This document shows positions 47,160 to 58,259 of a stretch of 64,000 bases of DNA, piece by piece. Where the stretch lies: contig JAQFVV010000230.1 in assembly GCA_028023455.1 (NCBI GenBank), positions 744,001 to 808,000 of the forward strand, given 5' to 3'. This DNA is from Epiperipatus broadwayi (lineage: Eukaryota > Onychophora > Udeonychophora > Euonychophora > Peripatidae). Position 1 is the first letter of the stretch, and the number at the start of each line of letters is the position of its first letter. The notes beneath the pieces are model-generated. The model did not search any database, was not told where the DNA came from, and was given only the letters and a program-made list of their open reading frames with translations. The translations under genes and the position numbers were made by a program.

Positions 47160-47605
47160 ATTAAACAGAAGCATGTCTAAATGTTTGAAAGGGAGGATTT
47201 TTAATAAATATGTTAACCAGTGCTCATGTATTGATTTGAAACTTAGTCATTCAATCGAAAAGCAATATAAAGAATTCAGATATCTTCAGTGATGTATGTT
47301 AGGAATAGTTGGGAAGGATCAAAAATGAAATATGTGGATGAGAGAACAGATAGATATCGATGACATCGTTGAATGAATTAAAGTCTCAAATAGTACTGGG
47401 CTGGACATGTTGTTGAGAGACATGGTTGAAGTTTTACACTGGATTTCAAGAATTTGGTAAAAAAAAAATCTAGTAAGAGATCATATAGAATTCAAATGGA
47501 CAAAGAAGTTTGTTGAATAATATTGAGGGTGGGAGGCTAGAGATCAATGAAACCTGATTGTACTTAAAGAGATCTTCAACCTGCAATAGTTTGACAATAA
47601 ATCAA
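47160..47605 (+). pseudogene. RTE LINE C-terminal fragment, divergent
   Basis: CATGTCTAAATGTTTGAAAG, TTTTTAATAAATATGTTAAC, GGGCTGGACATGTTG and AGAGATCTTCAACCTGCAAT follow RTE order with many stops. Confidence 0.65.
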
Positions 47606-48024
47606 ACATAATAATTTAGTAAAATGAATTTTGTGTATCATATGGGTTAGGTATTAGAGAAGTCTAGCCACATTCATGTAATAGATTGATCATAGTAGTT
47701 TTTTTGATTCACCAATCTGATCCTTTCCTCTTATTTAGTTGGGGATTCATCCAGGATCCACCTCCTCCTTAGAGTATTTCATTAGGCAGAATTGGTTCAC
47801 AATTAGTAATAAAGGAATAATCAAATGGTTTGCTGTTTGGGATTTTATAAAAAGTTTCAAAGGCAGAACTATTTAGCAAGGCATTATGTAATAAATAGAT
47901 TGAGCACAGTAGTTCTTTTCAGTTAACTGATCTGACCCCTCCCTTTACTTAATTGAACCACTTTCTGCTGTAGAATGTTTCATTACTAAGAATTGATTAA
48001 CAATTAATAGAAGTAAATTAATTA

Positions 48025-48150
48025 ATTGGCTTGCTGTTTAGGAATTCATACAGTGTTTGAACAGCAGAAATGATGATTGAACTAAAATCCATAGTCCTTA
48101 AAGCTCTAGGGCTTACCTCTCTACTACTGGGTTAAACTTATATAGAGCAC
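48025..48150 (-). repeat. SINE family S2 copy
   Basis: TAGGAATTCATACAGTGTTT, AAAATCCATAGTCCTTAAAG and CTCTACTACTGGGTTAAAC match the S2 order on the minus strand. Confidence 0.4.
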
Positions 48151-48461
48151 AATTAATTAAGAGACAGTTTTTTTGTCATAAAGTTGCACATTTCTTATAT
48201 GGTCAAGTCATGATACAATTTTATCACTTTTTATTTTATATGTATAAAAACAGATGGGTCAAAATATATAATGACTAAAATAAATAATTGCACAGACCAG
48301 ATTATTATTATGGAAGTAAACGAGAGTAAATTCTTCAAAATAGATCAAAAACTTGATACATTGTTTACTTATTAAAATTGTGTCAGAATATATACATTTT
48401 TTTTAATATCACATTTTATTTGAAATTTTTAAAATATATATATATTGCCTGGTTTTGATAT

Positions 48462-48685
48462 TCGTCATCATTTTAACTATTATCGATCTGCTGCAGGATG
48501 AAAGTCAAGTTTAATCCAATTTTTTTGTTCTCTGCATCACACCATCTAAACACATGGTTTATTTCTAGGTCTTTTATTTGTTTGGAATTATAATTTAAAT
48601 ATTCAGCTGACTGTATATTATCTCTTCTAGCAATGGCCAGCCCAGCTTCTTTCAATGATATCTTCTAAATAGACACCAACAGTAT
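48462..48685 (-). pseudogene. RTE LINE 3' end fragment
   Basis: The reverse complement gives CTGGGCTGGCCATTGC (the WAG-H region), AAAAGACCTAGAAATAAACC, ATGTGTTTAGATGG, TGACTTTCATCCTGCAGCAG and a GATGACGAATATC end. It is a decayed copy of the family at 29.2 kb. Confidence 0.65.
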
Positions 48686-48689
48686 CGCC

Positions 48690-51325
48690 TTTTTAATAAC
48701 TTAATGCCATCTTTAAATACCTTATCTATTAATTCATTTAGTTTACCATTTTCCACTATCGCAATTTCCTCTATTTATTATTATTCAAATATGTCTTCGC
48801 CGTATGAGGTATATTATTTCTAGTTTAATACTTCTGTGAAATTACCATCATTAGATTGTTTCCCTGGAATTCAAAAAACTTTCAGCAAAATGTCAGTAGC
48901 AGTCTTCGTAGTAGGTCATTCACTGCCCTTTGCCTGACAATGACTGAGTAACCCGTTTTTTCTCTCAAACAAAATTATTAGTTAAAAAAAGGTTAGGAAA
49001 AATTAAAATGAAAATAGTTTTGACATTTTGTCTGAAATTAAAAAGCTTTAAATCAAATTTCCTTAGAATGAGAAAATGGATGGATATATTTGAAAATATT
49101 TTTAATTGTATTAGCCATAAATGTTTTTGTTCTCCAAAGATTACTTGGATATTTTGAAATTATTGCGTGGTTGGTGCAGTCTGAAGTAGCCGACTCTATA
49201 ATTCTCAAGATCCCCGGATAACAATATCGGCTATGTAATTTACAGCATGCCAATTTCTTATGACGTCCCTAACAATAAACTATTCGATTATTTGTTTTTA
49301 TTGCTAGTATACTATTTGCGAATGTATAGAGTTATTCTAAATGATTCACCCACGTTACTTTACGTTGTAGCTTTTAACGTTAAGATGCGAGAATAAGTTG
49401 TGTTAAGTAGGGAGCAAAAAATGACTAAGACGATAATAATTATCACTTAGTCATTTCTACCTGCCTTCAGGCCAGGATGCTGAAACACGTGCGGTGTGTG
49501 TGTAGTAGAAGTAGGTAGTATAATACTCCAGCTGATCTTAATTTTACATCGTTTTCTATTATTATAACATATACCTCGCCGCCTCACGTTCGATGACTTC
49601 CATCCATTAAGTTAAATGAAAATATCAATAAACAAATTATCAAAATCAAATGATTCCGCTTTCAGTTGTGTAATTATATAACATTTACTACTATTATAAT
49701 GATAGTTCTTATTAATATATAATATTACACTTTGTTAGATTAAGGCTATAATAAAAAAAAAGAAGCTTTGTAACGAATAATATGACAAATATATTCTATT
49801 TATTACTGCATACATTCGCATAAGCACTAAGTTTTTGCCTGCTATGCCTATAATATGGGTTTCAAATTTCTCTCAAGTGTTTGATCCATGGCTAATCCAA
49901 ATTATCTTTCAATATTGACCAGTAAGTAGATATCTATCTATTCTTAGCTAAAAGATATACACATGAAAAAAGATTCAAACCTACTGCATCTGGAATTTAG
50001 TAAGACTTATGAGTACTTTATTTTTCTTCATTGCTTTTCTAAGAGGGATTGGGAATTTTTTTGCTGTATGTTATTAAAATGGCTGTTTTGCAAATCTAAG
50101 AGGAATTTTTACTTTGTATTAAATCTCTGATGAAATGCTCTATCACATGTAATGCACATCAAAGAATCAGCTTGTGTAAATTTGACTAAAGCCTTCAAGA
50201 ATGGACGTTTTGAGATCATAAGATTGGCAACATTTATAAATTTTTCCATTTGGTCACTGAGAAATAAGATCATCTTCGAAAGTGGAGAAGAATATGACAC
50301 GATTAAAATGTCTTTACTACTAAAGAAATTAAAGAATTAGACCAAAATTTTTTTCAGAATTGGATGTTCAACCAGACCTGGTCCCTAATAAACCTAAAAC
50401 AAAGTGTAGTACTGACGATGAAAAGAATATAAAGTTGTAAATCCACAGATACTAAGAAAATTTGAATGAACCATTTATCTAAAACATTCTAGATAAACTT
50501 TATATGGAAGAGATCCAAGAACTAGAAAATGCTATTATAAAGTTATTCATCTAATTGATGAATAATAGGAAAGGGCTTTCATTTGATTAATGGATCAGTT
50601 TTAATCAATGACTCAATAAATATATTAAGATTGCTTTAATAATGCTTAATGGTAACCAATTTGTTTCCTGTAAAGAATCTATGATATATTTCATATAATT
50701 TTCAGTCTTAGGTATTCTATGAAAACCTGCTTTTAAATAATTTTTATCAATGTTATCCCTATATTGGATTGGCTAACCTCATGATGTATAAGTAAAGTGT
50801 ATGACTTTCATATATGGTTTATAATGACTAATCTCTCGATATTTAAATATTAAATTAATACACACAGAAACATTGGAAGTGCTCTTCACTTGGTAAGACA
50901 AAGCTCTATAGACTAAATGGCCAAATATGGTTTTAATCATTGTCTACGTGTTTGTAAATTAAACAAACTTATGTGTTTGAATTGACTAACACCATTATAT
51001 ATGTGATATATATGATCAGATTAATGTAAATGGGCCACTACTATGATTACTGGAATGGGAAGTTATATGTCTCCAATTTCTGGTGTAACTAATGTCTTAA
51101 TGTAATTGATATGAAATTAATTGTTTTTTTTATATATACAAGCGTAACCTCTGATTTTATTTAACTGGTCTTCTTTGAGATTGATATGTAAATGTCCTTT
51201 TTGTAAATGATTCTTATAGTTTGTGAATAAAATTTCCTTTTGAAAGATAAGTGCGTATTTAGTATTATAAACCATCTATATTTTAAATGATCATTGTTTA
51301 GCATAATTTAGTATATTGGTACAAT
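48690..51325. other. Unassigned DNA, slightly more complex around 49.3-49.6 kb
   Basis: A perfect inverted pair AAATGACTAAG/CTTAGTCATTT encloses ACGATAATAATTATCA at 49424-49460 (short hairpin). No gene, repeat partner or RNA family could be assigned. Short open frames near 50.1-50.3 kb overlap on both strands and lack domains. Confidence 0.35.
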
Positions 51326-51327
51326 AA

Positions 51328-51430
51328 CAGATTAAAATTCACAGTCCATAAATCACAGCCTATTTCTATCACTTCTACTGCTCAAACTTATGAATGTTCA
51401 AATTATAAATCATTTGATCATTATTATTAC
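51328..51430 (+). repeat. SINE family S2 body
   Basis: TTCTACTGCTCAAACTTATG followed by AATGTTCAAATTATAAATCA matches the S2 body and tail. Confidence 0.4.
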
Positions 51431-53480
51431 TAGTCAATGTGTAATTGTATAGTTGAAACAAACTTTTTACTTCAGTAACTAGTAACCTTATTAATTAAGC
51501 ATAGATATGATAAGATTGAATGGTGGTTGTGGTAGTGGAAGTAGGTGAGTGACTGATTAGTCACTAGGATCATGTGATGTTAGAGCACCAACTGTATGCT
51601 TTGATTTTGGAATCTTTAGCATTGTAAACTATCATTTCTATTATTTTGTTAAAACATTTACTAAACAGTGATTTATAGTAAAGGTTAATATTGAGGCTTT
51701 AAACATTAAAATGGTTATAGGGTATCCTCCACATAAGTGGCAATAAAAGTAATGTTAAAATATATTGTAGTATTGTGACTTTGATTTGTAATGAATGTTG
51801 AATGGACTTACAAACCAGAAGTAATAGCACATTTTCACTGATAGTAAGAACTAGTTGCATTTATTAATCGCTTTTGATGCATACGGCAGTGTTAAGAGTA
51901 ATGAATTGCGACGCTCAACCAATGATAATCCTTTGTAGCCCGGCTCTTTCGTTTTCTATGCTTCACCTTCTTATGAACTCAAGAGCAATAAGCTATTCAA
52001 ATATTTTTTTAAATTTAGCATTGTGTTTGGGTTTTTACCAAAAAAATACTAGTTCAATTATTAATTTACTCTTACACCCAGTATAGCGGAAGATTCTGGA
52101 ACTTAAGATTGATAGTTTGCAACCCTGCTTTGTTAATTTTTATACTTGAATTTCTTATGACTTTCCAAGCAATAAAACATCCAATTAATTTGTAAGTTTA
52201 TTTTTGGGTTTAGATTTTTACATAATCATTACTAAACCTCGGAAATTTCTCACATTGTCTCAATTACACCTTTGTATGCATAGATGTATTTTACTGCACT
52301 TTTGTATATTGTTAAATTTTATTAATGAAAAAAATTAAGATCAGTTGCTTAAGAGGTGAAGTGATGTTTGAGTGTCAAAGTGATAGATTTGCGCAAGTTT
52401 CATTCAGTTGTTCTCTCACATATATATTAGGTAATGTATTACATATACACATTATATAGCAAAACCTAAACTAATTGCAAAGTCTTGTAGCAGGTTCTGT
52501 TTTTGCACAGTTTTGGGAGGTAGTAGAATGCTAGGTTCTAGCTAAAGACTTCTAAAGTTCAATTTGTTACTTCTCATTTTCAAACATTACATGATCTATG
52601 TGAGCGTGGGACCACTCATTATTTTTATAATTGATTCTATCATGTTTATCTTATCTATACTATTAGCTTTCCTTTGCACTTAGATAAGAAGTAATAAGGA
52701 AAAATGGATCATTAAGTTTCTTTGTAAGATGGGTGAGCCAATGGCATATTATTACTGATCATGATAGTACTTTATTATATTCATTATTCTGCTGATCTAA
52801 TTTAGACAGAAAACTTAACATCCATATTATGTACTTGCTGTTCTCAAATTTTTTTCAGGTGTTTGGAAAGATGTACATTACTGAGTACCAAATCTATGCT
52901 ATATAGAGGTCAAAACTTTTGAGTTGATTAATCAACCAAAATGTGGTTTAGGATTTTAAAACACATGGTTTGTGTTTGGTTTCTCCATACAATCCAGATT
53001 TGGCATTTAGCAATCTTCATTTTCTTTCTGCTTTTGAAATAATATTTGGGTAGCTTTGACGTGGGAGCTATGATTGAATAAAAACAATATTGGCATTGGA
53101 GATCTATTTTAAATCCACATAAAAATTTCTGCTGTTTCTCATGATAGAAAGAGCTTCAGTATTTAATTGGGAAAAATATAGAAAAATAACTATGTATTAT
53201 AAAGTTATTGAATGCTATTCTTTTTCATTATTTATAACTCTAATTCTAATTTTTTGAATACCTAGTATATCCTTTCCTACTCATCTATGGAAAATACATC
53301 AATTTTTTAATATGTCATTAGCTTTGCAAACAAAATTTAAATGCTAGATAATGTAAACTAAATAAGCAAGGGAAAATAATATCAAACTTTTACAATGGAC
53401 TTAGATGTAACATTTTGAATGAACAAGGTTTGTGATTTTCAATTAACAACAATGATAGTAATAATAACAATATCAGTGCA
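51431..53480. other. Unassigned AT-rich DNA
   Basis: Nothing recognised. An open frame at 51874-52086 shows no domain. Confidence 0.4.
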
Positions 53481-53486
53481 ATTATT

Positions 53487-53740
53487 GCTTAAGAATTCTA
53501 TGAAGATCTACACAAAGTTCTGACATTGGAAGTGACAGAATTGTGCTAAAATCCATGAGCCTTAAAGTTTTGGACTCTGCCAAATTCCATTACTCTAAAC
53601 CATACAGGCTAAAAATAATTAAATGATTTGTTGCTCAATTCAAGATTTACATGAAGTTCGAGCATTTGAATTGACAAGTGAGCTGTATTTCATAGATCTT
53701 GAGCTGTAGAGTTTCACTATTTTATCTTTGCTCTCTAATC
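53487..53740 (-). repeat. Tandem pair of SINE family S2 copies
   Basis: Two adjacent minus-oriented copies (about 53487-53612 and 53613-53740) each run body to head, with GAATTCTATGAAG or CAAGATTTACATGAAG, then GAAGTGACAGAATTGTGC or GACAAGTGAGCTGTATT, then TGAGCCTTAAAGTTTTGGAC or TTGAGCTGTAGAGTTTCAC. Confidence 0.45.
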
Positions 53741-54434
53741 TATATCTGGCAATCAAGACTAATGATATTTTATTGCTCATATATAGGAATAGGAATTTCA
53801 TAGGCATCCAAACATGCTCTTGAAAATTTTCTCATTGTACTCTTTTCAAAGTAGTGTTGTCAAAATTTTAACCATTTTAAATCTTATACTGGATGAATTG
53901 AAGTATTTGACCATTGGAATACAGGGAATTCTTGATAATCATAATATTTCTGGATAAAGCAGGCGATAATTAAATTTGAATAAAAAGTTCAAATATTGTC
54001 ATAAAAATGTACTTCTGAATTGCACTTTAATTAGATAAATATATATTTATAAAAAGCATTAAGATATTAACTTTATGAGGTAAAAGTTAATCATTTATAA
54101 GATTAAGCTAGACTCCTATAATAAAGTTATTTTCCATCTTTTTGTTATTGTTTTCAGCGAGTTAGGAAAACACTTTGCAACATCATTTTCTGATTTAAAA
54201 TGGGAACTTTTTATATGATCTGATTTCAATAAGTAAGTATTATTAATATTAAAAATTATTTTGGGGAAAAAATTGGCATACGATCATTTTAATTTTACTG
54301 AAATATGTCCAGTCCACTTCTCTTTGCAAATATGTTCAGTTCATGGATTGTATATATCATTATTTGTAGTGGGACAAATATTTTTCTTCCTCTTTAAATA
54401 TGTAAATTACTTTGGGGTGATATATGAACAATGA

Positions 54435-54562
54435 AACTTCTAGATTTTTTTTTTTTAAGTGTCATAGCATCGGCCGGGACGCGAACCCGCAACCCGGGCA
54501 ACTGCCTGCAAGTGCAAGGAGTCGCACTGACCTCTCGACCACCAATGCAAGACAACTTCTAG
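54435..54562 (-). mobile_element. tRNA-derived SINE, family S1, with TSD
   Basis: Element 54444-54553 on the minus strand: TTGCATTGGTGGTCGAGAGG start, GGGTTGCGGGTTCGCGTCCC (B-box), TGACACTT and A tail. It is flanked by 9-bp repeats AACTTCTAG (54435-54443, 54554-54562). Confidence 0.85.
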
Positions 54563-54564
54563 TT

Positions 54565-55620
54565 CATTATTATTGCTATTCGTAGTACATTGACAGTGAA
54601 ATACATCAAAGTTGTAAACATTTTGTATGTTTTTATGTTGATAAAAAAATCGCCATTATATTCCATTATTTTATACACTTCTTTTTGTTTGTTTGTATAT
54701 TGTAAAATGATTTTATTTAGTAAGCTTTTGTGAAATTATAATGAATTTTTGCATTAATTTGTATGATTTTCTCTACTGTAATCCACTCTTTTGGGGAATA
54801 ATGAAAATGTGATATAATAACTCTTTTATATGATCAATCTACCTTCAGAATCTAATTTTAATCAATTCCAAAATGAATAATTATATTTTTGATGAATTTC
54901 TTCATTGTTAATCAATTTAAGATATTTAGTGTCAAGATGCATTTTAATTGTTTGGAATTCTCAGTTATTGAATAAGCCAAGCCTTAAAGATATTCATATG
55001 TATGTTGCTGTTCCTGTTATATTATGAATTCTGGTTTTTATGCTGCAAGGTATATCTTTGCACTTTCAAAAATTACAAGAAGAATAGGCCCACCTATCAT
55101 TAAATACTACTTTGATTTAGATTGATAACTTCATGAATAGACAAGAAAATGTTATTCACATTTTTGCCGATGGTCGGTGTCATTTTGTGCCTCTAATTTC
55201 TTTATGTATATTAATGCTGAAGTAGTCTTCTGTGTTTGAATAGCATATGACCCTTCGAACAATGAAGCATTTAGTAATTGTTTTTTTTATAATAATAGTA
55301 ATATTAAAATAACAAACTGTGAAACATTCTATCCTCAAAATGTAATTATCTATATGCAATTATATTATTGCTATTTACATGAAGAAAAATCACGGCCAAC
55401 TTCTGAATACATTATTATAACTCACAAGTCAGATTTCTAAAGAATCCCCCTTTTTCTTTCCTGTTTTTTGGTATTTTTAATAAAAATTTTTTTTAAAAAA
55501 AAAACCACAAAAAAAATTAAAAAAAAAAAAAAAAAATAAAAAATAAAAAAAGAATTTATTTAAAAAAGAAATATAAAAATACACTAATAAATAAAAAAAA
55601 AAAAAAAAATATATTAAAAC
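54565..55620. other. Unassigned DNA ending in an A-rich tract
   Basis: 55480-55615 is an almost pure A/T tract (T8A10 junction, then long A runs). It could be a decayed retroelement tail. The rest is unremarkable. Confidence 0.4.
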
Positions 55621-55769
55621 ATTTCATTACAGATTCATAACAGGCTTGGATACAAAAGGTGGTACTTATTAAAAATTTTAAACATAAAAATGATAGATAT
55701 AACACAGATAGAAATATAGGTACATTACAAAAGGAACAATTTATTGAATTATATAATAATTATGGATAT

Positions 55770-56000
55770 AACCCTAAGATCTAGGTGCAGTGCTCTCAGA
55801 TCCAAGGCTCCTCACTTACGAAGGCCGCAAACCAGAAACTAGTCTGGGGATATTGGATGAGTAGGCACTAGATGGGATTTTATGCACAAGACTTCTGGCA
55901 TCCATTGATTAGTCTAGCTTGCAGTGTGGCAATACTTATAATGAGTTTTTGCCTGTTTTAATAACAGTTATAAGCAAGCATAAGAAATGGTGATCATGTA
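55770..56000 (+). mobile_element. Family C unit inserted in the PLE
   Basis: Runs from CCTAAGATCTAGGTGCAGTG through a hammerhead-like motif to AAGAAATGGTGATCATGT, in one orientation without the inverted partner seen at 13.0 and 25.5 kb. It interrupts the PLE between NNYGYNP and the linker. It is effectively a solo unit. Confidence 0.7.
55799..55858 (+). ncRNA. Hammerhead-like motif, family C, damaged
   Basis: The core reads CTTACGA (55815-55821), so G5 is changed. Stem II is GGC/ACC (one mismatch). GAAA (55835-55838) and GTC (55842-55844) are kept. Stem I is the best of the family: TCCTCA/TGGGGA and ATCCAA/TTGGAT around an internal loop. Confidence 0.45.
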
Positions 56001-56574
56001 AATTCAAATATTAATAATAATTGTATTATGAATAATAATAGCAGATCTAAGAATAATAAAAAATGGATAAAACTTTCATACTTCCTAAAATGTATCATAC
56101 ATTACTAAAAAATAAAAATTGTATAGATAAAAGCATTAGCATAGGATGGTAAATGGTAACAGTCTTGGCAAATTAATACATAATTATAAAATAAGAGATG
56201 ATATGAAATAAAAAAAGAGAATTGTATGTAAAATTTCTTAAGGAAATTGCACGGTTTATTATGAACATACCGGGAAACAATTAGATGAAAGAACATAATA
56301 ATGTCATGAATAGAAGAGATGATAGATCTGCATTATAGATTCATTATTTAAAATATGAATATAAGATAGATTGTGTCAAAAATATAAGACCTTTAAATTA
56401 TATTAAAGACCTTAATAAAAGGAAGATATATAAAGCTATTTACATTAATTATAACAAAAATAATTGTATGAACATATATAAAACCACTTAATTTCACTAA
56501 TAATTGGCTAATGATAAATGAGGAAGATTCTATAATATACATTCATACAGGTTTGTTTTTTATGCCTTGGATTA

Positions 56575-57590
56575 TAGATAATTTTATAAAAAAGAATTGT
56601 CGCTATATATGCAATGTAGATCGTAAATAAAAATAGATTATGGGTAAGTTTAGTAAATTTAGGAATGGATGGAGCTTTACTGGATATTATTAAGAGTTTT
56701 TATGAAAATAATTACTAAACGAATCAATTAGGGAATATAAAATCAGTTAAAGTTTACAATGAGGTGAGACTAAGGCAAGGATGCCCTATGTCACCTATTT
56801 TGTTTTTGTTGTATTTGAGAGAAATGGAGAGAGTAGAAAGAGTAGGAAGAGAAATAGAAATATGATTAATAGAGAGCAAGGGAGTATATACATTATTGGG
56901 TCTTTTATTTGTGATGTCTTCTTGTGCACAGAAAGAAGGGAAGACATGGAAGTTATGTAGACATGCGCAAGGGTGGGTAAAGAGATGGGGATTAAATTTA
57001 GTGAAATAAAATCAAAAGTAATGATGGTTAATACTGGGGAAAGTGAAGACAAAGAATTTTTATTGGGGGATATAAAGTTAAGTGTGGAATAGATATAACT
57101 ATTTGGGAATTGTTTTAAGTAATCAGAGAAATTGCTTGGATGAATGGCAGAAAAAATTGATTAATGAAGCAAAAAACAGAAAGGGGCTGACAAAGAAATT
57201 AACGTTTTCATATAATAAATATGATGTAGCTAGAATTGTGTGGTAGTGGCAGTAGCAGAGTTAACATATGGTAATGTTATGTTATGTGTTAGTAAAGCAG
57301 TGTTAGATTACGTAGAAAAAGTACAAAGAGAAGTAGGAAGACACACATTAGATGCAGATGTGTGAATGGCAAAGGAGGCTATTCAAGGAAGAATGGGATG
57401 GACAAGATTTTATATTAGAGATGCAAAAAGCAAAATGAAAATGTTTGGTAGATTGCAGTTTATGGATAATAAGAAAATAGTATTTAATTGAGTTATGAAT
57501 AAAGGGGAGGTTATAAGATGGGTGAGAAAGGTAATGTGGTATGCAGAAGATTTGGATAAAGACAGTATACTTATACAAAAAGTGGGATGA
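56575..57590 (+). pseudogene. LINE family B reverse transcriptase
   Basis: One frame gives NRLWVSLVNLGMDGALLDII then KSFYENN (from about 56630), followed by VRLRQGCPMSPILFLLYL (56765-56820), the strongly conserved LINE RT block. After frame changes, MGIKFSEIKSKVMMVNTGES (56986-57050) and LFGIVLSNQ match the blocks after the catalytic YADD. YADD itself is lost in the broken stretch 56870-56980. KVQREVGRHTLDADV and RMGWTRFYIRDAKSKMKMFG follow. The clade is not certain. The element is dead. Confidence 0.75.
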
Positions 57591-57599
57591 TTGTGTTAC

Positions 57600-58255
57600 G
57601 AGAATTGTTTAGTGTTATAATGGCAAAGAATGGGATAGGAGAATAGATGTATTAATAAAGGATAGGGAGTTGGAGAGATGGAGAACTAGTATGGAGAGTA
57701 AAAAGAGTTTAAATATATATAGAAGTAAATGGAATATTGAGTGCAAATTAATTTATGATAATAGCAAGGAAAGCTCGAACGGATCTTTAGCAAAAAGAGA
57801 ATATACACATAAATGGAAAAATATGTGATTTAGTCTGCAAGAGGTTTAAGGAAGGCATAGAAAATATTAAGCATCTGTTAATTGAATGTAAATGCCTAAA
57901 AGCAGAAGGGATACAAATAATGTTGTGGAAGAATAAATATAAACAAAGTGATTTTACAGAATGTGGGTTATTGGTTTGGGAAAAGATAAGGGGGATTTAG
58001 ATATCAAGGCCATGAAGTTGACAAAGATTATGTTGTGGAAATGGTATAGAGCAGGATAGAGAAGAATATGGGGAAAACTTAGGGCAGGGAATGGAAAGGG
58101 AAGGTAAAGTGGCTAATAAGTTTCTCTGGGCATAATGGCTGAGAGATTTCTGACTCTGTCCATATAAGGAGAAGTCAGTGCATTGTATCGTAATTGAAAA
58201 TTAGTTTAAGCTCATTGAAATGGGCAAAAATTAATATTTGTCAAAAAAAAAAAAG
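57600..58255 (+). pseudogene. LINE family B C-terminus and 3' end
   Basis: LIYDNSKESS-type residues (57750), REYTHKWKNM and KEGIENIKHLLIECKCLKAE (57850-57905) match the 41.35 kb copy. Here the first Cys of the zinc-like motif is kept and the second is Phe, the reverse of that copy. The non-coding end runs to an A run at 58240-58253, which probably marks the 3' terminus. Confidence 0.7.
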
Positions 58256-58259
58256 CTTT

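Larger units (their letters stand above)
55625..56515 (+). pseudogene. PLE C-terminal region with GIY-YIG domain, type 1
   Basis: Before the inserted family C unit, one frame reads KNFKHKNDRYNTDRNIGTLQ and then KEQFIELYNNYGYNP, which fits the region upstream of the PLE linker. After it come KKWIKLSYF-type linker residues and the nuclease start, seen as CKIS-x-GNCTVYYEHTGKQL then DER (56220-56295). The second half is YKIDCVKNIRPLNYIKDLNK then RKIYKAIYINYN (56350-56465). Several stops make it inactive. The Gly of the YIG-like block is lost (YYEHT). No complete reverse transcriptase lies upstream. Confidence 0.7.

Noticed and set aside
49424-49460. Short perfect hairpin as a terminator or regulatory RNA
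   Set aside because: Isolated, AT-rich, with no adjacent gene or second copy; chance or a local inverted duplication is enough.
10659-54553. The S1 copies as functional tRNA genes
   Set aside because: They have A/B-box sequences, but also poly-A tails, target-site duplications and non-tRNA 3' parts. They are SINEs.
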